From positions 1-62,857 of the forward strand of contig JAHFQC010000015.1 of the NCBI GenBank assembly GCA_023259375.1: a DNA stretch of 62,857 nt, given 5' to 3'. The notes below the pieces were generated by a model. That model was not told where the DNA came from. It saw nothing but the letters and a program-made list of their open reading frames with translations, and searched no databases. Made by a program: the position numbers and the translations under genes. Positions 37,356 to 45,594 of this stretch are shown here, one piece after another; position 1 is the stretch's first letter; every line of letters starts with the position of its first letter. This DNA comes from Alphaproteobacteria bacterium (GTDB taxonomy: Bacteria > Pseudomonadota > Alphaproteobacteria > Micropepsales > Micropepsaceae).

Positions 37356-38992
37356 CTTGCGTTCACATAGAGATAGTATGTCTTCAACACGCTGCCGCTA
37401 TTGTCCTGACCGCCTTTGCTGCTTGAAACGGTTCCAACGAGAGCATTGAGAAACTGCGACAGATTTGGCGTTTTTCCGGGGCGCGGATCGCTCGCGACCG
37501 CCCTATCAGCGGGGAATTGTCGTGATCGGAGCAGTGCCTGGATTTCATCAAAATTGAGATTCCAGCGATGCATGACATCGCCGGAGTCGGCGAAGGCGGC
37601 ACCAAGCTCGTCCGCACCGGCAAGGCTTGCGATCTCGATTAGGTATTTGCGGCCGCGCGTCAGGCCGGATCCGTCGATAGCCACCGCGAGTTCTGGCAAG
37701 ACGTTAGCCATGCAGATCGTAGCGGCCGTCGGACATTTGGTTTTGCACCACATCGCACCGTCCGCGGTAGCTTCGTTGCAGACATGGACACTGTCCGACG
37801 CTCTTTGATCAACCAAAGGCGGTGCTTTGCAGGCGCCTTTTTCGCCGGCCGCACAATACAACGCGCGGACGCGCCAATGCCGCTCGTTGCGAACGGTCTG
37901 CCATACCGGGTCGCGCTCCGAGACGTGGGATTCCCAGCTAATCCCGACAACACCTCTCGCGCCACGAAAGCCGATCTGCGCGATGCCGCTGGCATTGTAG
38001 TCAGGACTAAACCCGGTGAGACGCACGGAATAGTCCCGCGCCTTAGCCTTGAGAGGCTCGGCTGCGCCGATTTTCTTCAGATCAGTGTTGTAACTGCGCA
38101 GCGAGGAAAAGCACAAAGACGTGCCACCGCATTCTTTCGGTGGGCGCACCAAGGTGTCGTAAATCACTCTGTCGCGTGCGTCTTTGCCGGGCTCTTTGGC
38201 GAAATACGCCGCGAGGAGTCGGTCTTCCTGCGCCGCCTTGCGTAAAGCTTCGCCGGTATTGCCACCTGTGAGCAGTTCTTGGGCATGGCGGACATCGGCA
38301 GCGCTTTCGCCAGCGATGATGATGTAAAACGGCATAGAAGTGGCAGCATTGGAAAGGATGGTGCCGTTCTGACTTGGGACGTCCTCGACAGGACCTTGAT
38401 AAGGATTGCGCACGCCGTACATGGCCACCGCACCTTTTTCATTCTTCAAATAGTTCCGGATGAGTGCTTTTGCAGGCAATTCGAGGCGGCCGTCACTCTG
38501 ATAAAGATCAGTGACCAGGATGAGCAGTTTGCGCGCGCCAGGAGAGGCTTTGCGCGCGGCATCATCATTGATCGCCGCTTCGATTGGCGAACCGGGCTCG
38601 TCAAACTGTTCGGGACTATTTGCCAAAGCCCGCAGGCCACCGTCATTGGCAACGTGCTTGGCACCGCCGCGCGAGCCGAATTTCCACACAGCAAAGGTGC
38701 GGCGCTCCCAACCTTCCCGACTCTGTCCGGTGGTCAGTGCAAGTTCACAGTTAGTGAGAAACTGCTGGAAGGTGTTGGGGCGACCGTCATTGGTAAAAAA
38801 ATTCCGCATTGATCCCGAAACATCGACATAGACGTTGATGTCGACGGCCGGCGACGGACGCGCGGCTGCAGGAACCGGATAGGCGAATTTTTCGCGGTCA
38901 ACCGGATATATCCCTGGCAGATAGAGAACACCCGTAATTGCCGCCAGGACTGCGAGCACGGCGACCAGCGGTGCTAATGACCTTCTTTTCAT
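37352..38992 (-). CDS. Membrane-anchored von Willebrand factor A protein
   Basis: A 546-aa protein with a single N-terminal transmembrane helix (about 8-26) and a vWA domain. The MIDAS motif is intact at YVDVSGSMRNF (D57-x-S59-x-S61), with the conserved Thr and Asp region at LLILVTDLYQS. The rest is probably periplasmic with several Cys (about residues 410-460). vWA domains bind a divalent metal and recruit partners. ATG 38992 follows a G-rich ribosome site; the open frame reaches 61 codons further upstream without a plausible start. Confidence 0.85.
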   Translation of the reverse strand: MKRRSLAPLVAVLAVLAAITGVLYLPGIYPVDREKFAYPVPAAARPSPAVDINVYVDVSGSMRNFFTNDGRPNTFQQFLTNCELALTTGQSREGWERRTFAVWKFGSRGGAKHVANDGGLRALANSPEQFDEPGSPIEAAINDDAARKASPGARKLLILVTDLYQSDGRLELPAKALIRNYLKNEKGAVAMYGVRNPYQGPVEDVPSQNGTILSNAATSMPFYIIIAGESAADVRHAQELLTGGNTGEALRKAAQEDRLLAAYFAKEPGKDARDRVIYDTLVRPPKECGGTSLCFSSLRSYNTDLKKIGAAEPLKAKARDYSVRLTGFSPDYNASGIAQIGFRGARGVVGISWESHVSERDPVWQTVRNERHWRVRALYCAAGEKGACKAPPLVDQRASDSVHVCNEATADGAMWCKTKCPTAATICMANVLPELAVAIDGSGLTRGRKYLIEIASLAGADELGAAFADSGDVMHRWNLNFDEIQALLRSRQFPADRAVASDPRPGKTPNLSQFLNALVGTVSSSKGGQDNSGSVLKTYYLYVNAR

Positions 38993-39032
38993 CCCCCCGC
39001 CCCCCCTCGGCTCGCAATAGCGGCCGGAGCTT

Positions 39033-40427
39033 TTACACGTTGACAAAACTCCACGCGGCAAACACCAACCCTGACGGCCCGTGGGATGAAGAGACATCAA
39101 AATATGGAACAACCATCGCTTCGCCCACCATGAATGCGGCACAGCAGGTTTGGCTAGTGCAGCCTTGCGCCTCAAAACTCACATGATGGGTTTTACCGCT
39201 GGTTTCGATGACCAGATGCTGTTCATCCCTCATCACATGGTCTTCGAAAAACACTGTACGCCCGCCGGCAACAGATGCCGGAAAAAGCCTCTTCAGCGTG
39301 CCCGCGATCCAGCGCGTGCTATCTTTGCCATAAACCTTCAGACCGGAGTTAACACAGAGGCAGACCGTGCCGTCCGCCATGACACTGACCGACGAGCCCG
39401 GGTGCAGAACGGTGAAGGAAGTGGAGCCGCGATCGAAGTCGACTTCCAGGACGCCGCTGAGATTATCTTGAGTTCCGAACACTAGCGCCTTGCGCGCGGC
39501 AGATCGGGTTTCGATGAGTGCCAAGGGCATAGCCCCCGGTGCCAGCGTGAGCTCTGTATTTCCCTGAGCGAGATAGGGCCGGAAATTCAGTGGCAAGTCT
39601 GCGATAGCGCTGCCTTGCACCGAGTCGTGAAGGCCGATTTGCTGGTCTGTGCAATAGACAAGTCTCGTGCCGCATAATAGCGGCCCTGCTACAGCCGCTC
39701 CTCTGAGGATCAATAAGGATTCGGGCGGCCCATCACTGGCAAGATTGATCGTGGCAAGGCTTCGCCTCTCGCCTTCTTCGATGACAAAATAGATTTGGTT
39801 TTCGCCCGCAGCCACCCCGCAAAAAGACTGGGGGTGCGCCCCGCCTCGAATGGCGGCAATCGCTTGGCTGTCCCCGGCGCCGCAAAGCATTCTGCTTTCG
39901 CCCGTATACAGAGATAGAGCTTCGATGCCGCGCGCAGTGGCCACGAGATATTGGGGTCCGTGTGATTGTCCGTCCCGGATCAATGGCGCAGCGGTGACAA
40001 CGCCACGATTGAGACCGGCCTCGCTCGCTTTCAGAGAGCCGAGCGTCCACGGTTTGGAATCGGGAAGCGGTACTATCTGCAGAACTTCACCCTGTCGCGT
40101 ATGGGCCAGAATGGCGCCATCAAATGCCGCTGGCGGGAAGAGAATATTGCCCTGCAATGCCGAGATGGTGACCGCAGAAGGCGTGATAGACGAAGCAGTC
40201 GTCGCAACAAACTCCGCCCCGCAAGTGCGACAATGGCGAGCGTTGATCCGGTTTTGGGCGCCGCAGTTACAAATTGCGATCGGCCTGTGGCGTTCACATC
40301 CACAATCGGCGGACGACACTTTTTGGCTATTTTGCACGCGACTGCTTTGATGGCTGCATACATACGGGCAGCCACCCACGCTTATCTGTGACACACTAGC
40401 TGCCCACCCAATCCCTCTCGAAGGCAT
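39033..40427 (-). CDS. Zinc-ribbon protein with beta-propeller-like repeats, first gene of the 12-gene operon
   Basis: A 464-aa protein with a Cys-rich N terminus (about 50-75: CNCGAQNRINARHCRTCGAEF) of the zinc-ribbon type. The remainder has repeated short beta blades of the style GxxxAxPLIxDGQSxGPQYLVAT and GAAVAGPLLCGTRLVYCTD, as in PQQ/WD-like propellers. ATG 40427 is chosen, though the first zinc Cys begin well downstream and a TTG at 40454 is open. It would be the sensor or scaffold subunit by analogy with other zinc-ribbon/propeller proteins, which is inference. No promoter is obvious upstream, where an IS5 relic begins 160 bp away. Confidence 0.65.
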   Translation of the reverse strand: MPSRGIGWAASVSQISVGGCPYVCSHQSSRVQNSQKVSSADCGCERHRPIAICNCGAQNRINARHCRTCGAEFVATTASSITPSAVTISALQGNILFPPAAFDGAILAHTRQGEVLQIVPLPDSKPWTLGSLKASEAGLNRGVVTAAPLIRDGQSHGPQYLVATARGIEALSLYTGESRMLCGAGDSQAIAAIRGGAHPQSFCGVAAGENQIYFVIEEGERRSLATINLASDGPPESLLILRGAAVAGPLLCGTRLVYCTDQQIGLHDSVQGSAIADLPLNFRPYLAQGNTELTLAPGAMPLALIETRSAARKALVFGTQDNLSGVLEVDFDRGSTSFTVLHPGSSVSVMADGTVCLCVNSGLKVYGKDSTRWIAGTLKRLFPASVAGGRTVFFEDHVMRDEQHLVIETSGKTHHVSFEAQGCTSQTCCAAFMVGEAMVVPYFDVSSSHGPSGLVFAAWSFVNV

Positions 40428-40589
40428 AATGAGAAGAATGCACGTCACCCACAACGGGCGATTGACCGCACCTGCAATTCACTTTGAGATTGAAACGCAG
40501 TCTTGCTTTCGCTATACACAGTTATGTGGTGACGATCTGCTGCTCGCCTTCGTCGTCTCACTCGGCGAAGCGCACTACGCGATCCTCAT

Positions 40590-40823
40590 GATTCCTGGTT
40601 CTACGGTACCGATTCGGTTATTCCCACCAAGATCAACCGCAAGATTCAGCGACCAGTAGATCCTTTGCTCTACGTCTTGCGCGACCGGATCGAGCGCTTC
40701 TTCAACAAACTCAAGAGCGCACGCCGCGTGGCGATCAGATACGATAAAATCGCTGACAGTTTCCCTGCCTTCGTCCAACTCGGCTCAATCAAAATCTGGT
40801 TGCGGTTTGTCAACAGGTCCTAA
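40590..40823 (+). pseudogene. IS5-family transposase 3' fragment
   Basis: In one frame from GAT 40590 to TAA 40821-40823 the translation gives the C terminus of an IS5-type DDE transposase, including IPTKINRKI and then RDRIERFFNKLKSARRVAIR, YDKIADSFPAFVQLGSIKIW. The catalytic Glu region is present but the 5' two thirds of the gene and both terminal repeats are missing or unrecognisable. Right after its stop the sequence continues as parE relic. Confidence 0.85.
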
Positions 40824-40824
40824 T

Positions 40825-40850
40825 TGCGAAAACGCGTCGTACAGCCGGTC
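40825..40850 (-). pseudogene. parE relic
   Basis: GAAAACGCGTCGTACAGCCG matches the parE segment at 21166-21187 (reverse strand DRLYDAF). It passes directly from the IS5 fragment into this piece and then, 20 bp later, into the right-end repeat. So island II once had its own parDE, mostly deleted in connection with the IS. Confidence 0.7.
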
Positions 40851-40869
40851 GCGATAGGCGGATACAAGA

Positions 40870-41066
40870 GCATAGTATCGCCCCCAGCTATTGGAGCGAG
40901 GTGGTTGCGCTGCATGTTAGGATGCTCAATGCACGAGGACGGTCGGACCCGCCCGCCAAGGGGTGACAAAAATCCTCAGCAGAAATTGGGGGCATATTTG
41001 GGGGTATCCGAAAAATTCAAAACATGATTTTCCTTTGTTTTTCTTGCCCTTATGCCAAACTTATGG
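40870..41066 (+). repeat. Island right-end repeat, copy 2
   Basis: The same block order as 21603-21800: GCATAGTATCGCC, GACAAAAATCCTC, a tgggggcat block, AAAAATTCAAAA, TTTTTCTTGCCC and AAACTTATGGCT. It leads into the third degraded tRNA-Ser 3' end and marks the right end of island II. Confidence 0.75.
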
Positions 41067-41068
41067 CT

Positions 41069-41165
41069 ACCTCCGGCCCGCCAGCTTTCTTTCCTCAGGG
41101 TGTCTTACGACAGCCCGCGAAAGCTTCAAAAAACTCCGTAAAATCAGGCATATTCAGCGCCGTGC
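41069..41165 (+). other. Third att-like site (right end of island II)
   Basis: ACCTCCGGCCCGCC resembles the tRNA-Ser 3' end. The following 90 bp (cagggtgtcttacgacag, aaagcttcaaaaaactccgtaaaatcaggcat) are closer to the sequence after the intact tRNA than the middle copy is. Because such downstream similarity belongs to an element's left end, a further, older element may once have begun here. Confidence 0.65.
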
Positions 41166-41250
41166 GTCCTCGGAAAGCTCGGGAAGCCTGATGAACGCTG
41201 CCATGCACGGTCACTCAGCCGCAAAGGATACGCCGATGCGGCTGGTGGCT

Positions 41251-42870
41251 TCACCGCTGAAGGAGGTGGCGCGCCTCGGCCAATTGTGGCCTCGCGGGTT
41301 GATCGGCCCGTTCCCCAAGAACCGAAAGCTTCTGGAAATAGGAGTGGGCCACATCGGCGTTGCCGCTCAGTTTCGCGGCCTTGGCCGCTCCATAGAGTGA
41401 CCAAAACCGATTGGGGTTCTGAACCAGCGAGGCTTTGAACTCCTTCAGCGCCTCGGCCGGTCGATTATCCTCCAACAGCATCTCCCCCAGCATTTCCCTG
41501 GCCGGGGCTAGCGGGCCGGGCGTGACGGACGCCAGCTGGGTCTTGGCCTCGATGTCGGCGGCCTTTTGCATGCCAGCCAGCGCGTCAGCGATATGCCCCC
41601 CCCCCAAGGCCATGATCGCGGCGACCTCGCGCCGCTGAATATCGGTCTGTTCTGCCCAATAGCTCTCGCCCTCCGCGGTGAGCTTGTCATGTATCTGGTT
41701 GAGTGACGCGATTGCCACCCGCGCGCCCGCAGCGTCCTTCAAGTGCGCAGCGCCCAGGCCTCGGGCGAAATACGTGATCGAGTCGGCATAGGGAAAGCGG
41801 CTTGGCACCGGTTCGAGCTTGGCCGCATGCACCCAATCCCGGCGCTCGATATCGAAACGCGCAGGAATCGCGGCGCGAGCGAAATACGCAGCCGAGGCCG
41901 GTGCTGCGCCATTCGCTGCAGCCGGGTCAAAGCGCGAAAACATTTCCGCGGCCGCCGCAACGACATGCTCTGCAGCTTTGTCCTGCCCCGTCTGCAGATA
42001 TGCGTAAATCATATAATCGCTGGCGTGGAGTTCATCGGCTGGCTGACCCGCGGCGCGCGCCGATGCCGCGGAAGCCAGGTTGGTGTCGATCGACGCCTGC
42101 CAATCGCCGATGCGGGTGAAGGTATGCGAGGGCATGTGCAGAGCGTGGGGCGTCGATGGCGCGATCGCTCCGTAGCGCCGAGCCGCATTCGCGGCACGCG
42201 ACGCCAGGGCCGGCTCATCATAGGCGTGAATGATGTAATGCGCCAAACCGGGATGATAGGGATGTTTGGCGAACAGACGCTCCAGGATCGCTCCGGCCTT
42301 CAACTGTTTGGCATAGGTCTTATCGGCAGGATCGGCGGCGGCGGCCAGCGCGAGCGCGTGGAAAATCTGAGCTTCGGTGTCGCCGGGATAGTCCGCCGCC
42401 AAACGCTCCATGGCTTGCTCATAAGCGAGGGTTCGCGCCGACTGATCCTGTTTTGCGGCATCAATATATAATTTGGCCACCGCCTCGATGTAGGCCCGCT
42501 CCCGTTTGGTCCCGGTCCCGAGCGCTCGCCCGGCATTGACCGCCTTCAGACCCTGCGCCAATTGAGCGGGAGACTTGAACCCAGCAAACGGATTGCTCCA
42601 ACTGCTCAGGGCGATGCCCCAATAGGCGATGGCGCAGTGAGGATCGGCCTCGAGCACGGACCGGTAGCCCTCAATGGCTGGCCCGAACTGGAACGAGTGC
42701 GTCAACGCAACCGCACGATCGAACCGCGGCTGCGCCGCAGCATTGCACGATGTTTCAAAGCTCACCTTGCCCAGGCGCTCCATCGCGGCATGATCGTGAT
42801 GCATGGCTTGGGCACTGGCTTCAACAGCTGCCAACCCGATCAACGCGGCCAGAACAATCGTAGTTCTCAT
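41251..42870 (-). CDS. Exported TPR-repeat protein
   Basis: A 539-aa protein with a signal peptide (RTTIVLAALIGLAAVEASAQA). A TPR-rich body follows: FDRAVALTHSFQFGPAIEGYRSVLEADPHCAIAYWGIALSSW near the front, further units around AHYIIHAYDEP and at the C terminus (RPAEALKEFKASLVQNPNRFWSLYGAAKAA). This is a common family of about 550-aa uncharacterised periplasmic TPR proteins. The ATG at 42870 opens the signal peptide; the 38 upstream in-frame codons do not look coding. Confidence 0.85.
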   Translation of the reverse strand: MRTTIVLAALIGLAAVEASAQAMHHDHAAMERLGKVSFETSCNAAAQPRFDRAVALTHSFQFGPAIEGYRSVLEADPHCAIAYWGIALSSWSNPFAGFKSPAQLAQGLKAVNAGRALGTGTKRERAYIEAVAKLYIDAAKQDQSARTLAYEQAMERLAADYPGDTEAQIFHALALAAAADPADKTYAKQLKAGAILERLFAKHPYHPGLAHYIIHAYDEPALASRAANAARRYGAIAPSTPHALHMPSHTFTRIGDWQASIDTNLASAASARAAGQPADELHASDYMIYAYLQTGQDKAAEHVVAAAAEMFSRFDPAAANGAAPASAAYFARAAIPARFDIERRDWVHAAKLEPVPSRFPYADSITYFARGLGAAHLKDAAGARVAIASLNQIHDKLTAEGESYWAEQTDIQRREVAAIMALGGGHIADALAGMQKAADIEAKTQLASVTPGPLAPAREMLGEMLLEDNRPAEALKEFKASLVQNPNRFWSLYGAAKAAKLSGNADVAHSYFQKLSVLGERADQPARPQLAEARHLLQR

Positions 42871-43066
42871 AACACCTAGCTCTTTGAATGCGCTTCGGGG
42901 CAATGTCGCCGCATTCTGCACGTTCGGCATCCATTCAAGCAACGCGACATGCATCTTTAAGTCCATTGTTCGGGAAACACGCACCCCGCCGACGCATCAG
43001 ACCATCTCGTGAAAAGTTCTGACGGCTTCGCCACCTTTGACCCGCGTATTTCGCGTTCAAAGCCCC

Positions 43067-43480
43067 TCAGATTTGAATCGGAACGAAATCGGGAGGACGC
43101 TGCGCCCAGGTAACGATGCGGCGGGAATCGCTAATGGCTTTGGTCGGCGTTTCCTGCATCCGTCGAAAGTTGCCGGGCACAAAGCCCTGCGGCTGCCAAG
43201 CATCCAACAACGTCGTCGGTGGCGCTTCGGCATCGTGCAGAATGAGCGCGAAGCCGCGCCTTGGCGCCTTACCAATCGCCATCAACAGCATCGGCACTCC
43301 GGCTTCGATCACTAAGCTGCCGCCCGCCCCTCGAGCAATCTTCGCGCCATCCGGCGTCTCGAGGCAGGCATTGCCGCTAACGGCATAAAAGGCTTCCAAA
43401 CCGGAATGCGTATGTAGCGGCGCTTTTTGCCCGAAAATGAAGACCGAACAGGGTTTATCGCGAAGAAGGCCATTTGGATG
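43067..43480 (-). pseudogene. 5'-truncated cupin-domain gene
   Basis: The frame encodes a cupin core: PLHTHSGLEAFYAVSGNACL (metal-binding His pair) and then GGSLVIEAGVPMLLMAIG. Reading upstream, the frame continues through FIFGQKAPLHTH to a TAG near 43480 with no ATG, GTG or TTG in a position that would keep the first cupin motif; the first usable codon (TTG) falls after the His pair. Either the 5' end was lost or a frameshift separates it. Confidence 0.6.
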
Positions 43481-43534
43481 CGGAGAAGGAGATTGTTTCT
43501 ATTCCACGAGGCTTTGCGGTAATGCGCGCGATCG

Positions 43535-43729
43535 CTAACCGCGCGCCACCATGCGTCCGTTCGGCGTCACCAGCAGTTTCCCTGCCTGAAAGCGGATCAA
43601 CCCAAGGTCCGCCAGACGGGCTCGATGAGTTCTTGGGATTTTCAGGTCCGGTATGCCTCGGGCAAGCAGGCGCAACGACAGAAATTCCGCCGCCGTCAAA
43701 TCCGAAATGCTCAGCATGTGGTCTGTCAT
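43535..43729 (-). CDS. Small protein of unknown function
   Basis: A 64-aa protein, MTDHMLSISDLTAAEFLSLR then LLARGIPDLKIPRTHRARLADLGLI. It looks like a compact helix-turn-helix-sized protein and may be a winged-helix fragment, but no family is clear. ATG 43729 overlaps the stop of the 52-aa membrane protein (ATGA), which supports both starts. Confidence 0.55.
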   Translation of the reverse strand: MTDHMLSISDLTAAEFLSLRLLARGIPDLKIPRTHRARLADLGLIRFQAGKLLVTPNGRMVARG

Positions 43730-43884
43730 TTTCCCAACTGCAGCTTCGGCAAGAGCGGATCGGGGAGAAGCGGTCGGCGCAGAGCTTGGCGAACCCGCCA
43801 ATCATCGAACAACAGCTTGCCGACTGTGCCAACTATACCGAGGACGAGAAACATCGTCATGGCGACAAGCGGGATAATGTTCAT
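43726..43884 (-). CDS. 52-aa single-TM protein
   Basis: A short gene: MNIIPLVAMTMFLVLGIVGT, then VGKLLFDDWRVRQALRRPLL and an LPDPLLPKLQLGK-like end. One N-terminal transmembrane helix is followed by a basic, proline-containing tail. GGAG lies 10 nt before ATG 43884 and its TGA overlaps the next ATG by 4 bp, so the pair is coupled. Function unknown. Confidence 0.55.
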   Translation of the reverse strand: MNIIPLVAMTMFLVLGIVGTVGKLLFDDWRVRQALRRPLLPDPLLPKLQLGK

Positions 43885-43922
43885 GGTGTCTCACACTCCC
43901 TGCGATTGTGCGCTCGGCACGA

Positions 43923-44126
43923 TCAACCTCGGACGAAGCGGAACAGGCTGGATGCCGTAAGCATAGTTGCCTCGTCCGCGACGCGTATGTCGTCGAGGCC
44001 GTACCGAGGATCGTATTTGAGCGTTGCCCGCCCATCCGCTCGGCTCGTCACCGCGGCCAACAACCACTGCTGCCGGCGGGACATCCACACCGACCACTGC
44101 TGACCGACTTCCACCATCGTTGGCAT
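43923..44126 (-). CDS. Small protein of unknown function
   Basis: A 67-aa protein beginning MPTMVEVGQQWSVWMSRRQQ, rich in strands (WLLAAVTSRADGRATLKYDP), of a type seen as short conserved hypotheticals in Alphaproteobacteria. ATG 44126 has GAGG 8 nt upstream. Part of a run of tiny minus-strand genes. Confidence 0.5.
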   Translation of the reverse strand: MPTMVEVGQQWSVWMSRRQQWLLAAVTSRADGRATLKYDPRYGLDDIRVADEATMLTASSLFRFVRG

Positions 44127-44149
44127 AGGAAAATCCTCGCAAATCCGCA

Positions 44150-44350
44150 TTATGGCAACGACCGTGTTGCGGCCGGCGCAACCGCGCGGCGCGCGTAGAT
44201 TTCGTCCCACCCCGTGCTTGCCGGTAGACCCAACTCGGTGGCGCATTCCTCGCGGACTTCTTCCTCGGCGCAGAACGCGCGAAGTTCGTGCCGGAGTTGG
44301 CGCATGGACGGCAAAGCAATGCGCTTGCCGAACCGCATGAACGTATTCAT
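44150..44350 (-). CDS. Small protein of unknown function
   Basis: A 66-aa helical protein starting MNTFMRFGKRIALPSMRQLR and continuing with an acidic stretch (FCAEEEVREECATELGLP). ATG 44350 follows GAGGG at 4-5 nt. No family recognised. Confidence 0.5.
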   Translation of the reverse strand: MNTFMRFGKRIALPSMRQLRHELRAFCAEEEVREECATELGLPASTGWDEIYARRAVAPAATRSLP

Positions 44351-44375
44351 CAACCCTCTCTAGGTAGATCGGTCG

Positions 44376-44474
44376 CTAGCGGATCAAAATCAAATACTGG
44401 ACACCGGCCAGCGCGACGAGGACCGCAACCGTGGCAAACACCCGCCAATTACGAACACGAAGAAACCCATACAT
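44376..44474 (-). CDS. 32-aa membrane peptide
   Basis: MYGFLRVRNWRVFATVAVLV and a further 12 residues ending in LILIR: one transmembrane helix with a basic N terminus. GGAG lies 9 nt before ATG 44474. It is plausible as a small membrane protein but short enough to be chance. Confidence 0.4.
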   Translation of the reverse strand: MYGFLRVRNWRVFATVAVLVALAGVQYLILIR

Positions 44475-44526
44475 CGGGCACTTCTCCTTCGCTGCGCAGC
44501 CGTGCGCGTCGATCAAGACCTGACGA

Positions 44527-44712
44527 TCAGAAGCTCCAAATGGCTTTCGTGAAACCATCGCGCCATCGCGACATTTCCGGTTCGGTCGTATACGGATTCA
44601 AGGCCGCGATATGCTCCGGCTCCAGCTCGTCCGTTTCGGACGGCTGCAACTCCGACGCCTTATTCCACCCTTCAGCATAAATCCGGCTAAGACGGAAGGC
44701 TGCATTGTCCAT
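44527..44712 (-). CDS. Small protein, perhaps ribosome-modulation-factor-like
   Basis: A 61-aa protein with FRLSRIYAEGWNKA near the N terminus and NPYTTEPEMSRWRDGFTKAI at the C terminus. The pattern GW-x-A ... NPY ... R-x-x-W-x-x-GF recalls the RMF-like fold that dimerises ribosomes in stationary phase. The match is by eye and weak. It lies 56 bp downstream of cspA. Confidence 0.5.
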   Translation of the reverse strand: MDNAAFRLSRIYAEGWNKASELQPSETDELEPEHIAALNPYTTEPEMSRWRDGFTKAIWSF

Positions 44713-44726
44713 TCTGACCACCGAGT

Positions 44727-44759
44727 AAAATGAGCCGGCGACGGCACGCGACCGCCGCC
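44727..44759 (-). terminator. Possible terminator after cspA
   Basis: On the minus strand GGCGGCG (44753-44759) pairs with CGTCGCC (44737-44743) with one mismatch; a short T-run (44727-44730) follows a few bases on. Weak as a rho-independent terminator. Confidence 0.35.
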
Positions 44760-44768
44760 ATGCTCGTA

Positions 44769-44972
44769 TTACGCCGCCTGCAGATTGACAGCCTTCGCAC
44801 CTTTGACATCCGATTGGATTTCGAAAGAGACGCGCTGTCCTTCCGACAGAACACTCATACCCGCCATCTCGACCGCGCTGGCGTGCACAAACACGTCTTT
44901 GCCGCCGTCTTCGGGCGCGATAAAACCAAAACCCTTATTCGCATTGAAAAATTTTACAGTACCGATCGTCAT
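44769..44972 (-). CDS. cspA: Cold-shock protein
   Basis: A 67-aa CspA-family protein, full length, with both RNA-binding motifs KGFGFI and VFVH intact. It binds single-stranded RNA and DNA as an antiterminator/RNA chaperone. About 175 bp separate it from the divergent gene at 45148, long enough for the extended 5' leader typical of cold-inducible csp mRNAs. Confidence 0.95.
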   Translation of the reverse strand: MTIGTVKFFNANKGFGFIAPEDGGKDVFVHASAVEMAGMSVLSEGQRVSFEIQSDVKGAKAVNLQAA

Positions 44973-45147
44973 AATTACGTCCTAACGCGATTCATTTCGG
45001 CCAAGCGTCTGCCGGGCCGGCGAAAAACGAGACAATCAGTCTGAAAGTTTGCGTTCTTTTGCCAAAGTCCGCACAGCGGCGAACGGGCAATATAACGATG
45101 CAATTCATCTGACGGGAACGCCGTCGCCTCGTAGATATAGGCGCTCG

Positions 45148-45456
45148 ATGAGCGTATTACAAGTTGACGCGAAATTGTTTGCGCCAATTATAAAGTTTGG
45201 CAGGTGCGTCGTGCCTCGTGAAACCGTTCATATCGTCCAGGCCTTTATCGCCGGAAGAGGCGCTCACCTGAAGCCCGAGACGCCGATCCCCTGCAAATCG
45301 GCGGAACTGGCGCGCCGGACGGCCGAGCGGCTGGCCGAGAGCAAACTCGGCGTCGTGGCATTCTCGAGTTCAGGCGACCCCGAATTGGGCGAATATGACG
45401 ATGAACCAACGATTATCTTCAAATCCGGACGCTTGCCGCCTCAATTTGAAGAATAA
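45148..45456 (+). CDS. Conserved hypothetical protein
   Basis: A 102-aa protein: MSVLQVDAKLFAPIIKFGRC, then PRETVHIVQAFIAGRG and a helix ELARRTAERLAESKLGVVAF. It is acidic at the C terminus. Resembles uncharacterised short proteins of alphaproteobacteria; no function assigned. A GTG at 45211 (VPRETVH) could be the real start. Divergent from cspA. Confidence 0.6.
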   Translation: MSVLQVDAKLFAPIIKFGRCVVPRETVHIVQAFIAGRGAHLKPETPIPCKSAELARRTAERLAESKLGVVAFSSSGDPELGEYDDEPTIIFKSGRLPPQFEE

Positions 45457-45594
45457 GGCATGACACCATAGCTCCAAGAAGGTGCTATACCCTTCCCATT
45501 AACCGCGCCGGAATGGCGGATGACGCAAGTGTCCGCCGGCGCGAAGTCCAATCCAGGATGTTAGTGCACGACGCGGGGCCGGTACCGGCACTGC

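Noticed and set aside
43455..43832. 125-codon frame overlapping the broken cupin and small genes
   Set aside because: Cys/Ser/Pro-rich without homology, and it conflicts with the coupled small genes that have ribosome sites.
44975..45187. 70-codon frame between cspA and the divergent gene
   Set aside because: No motif or ribosome site; the stretch is better explained as the long 5' leader of cspA.
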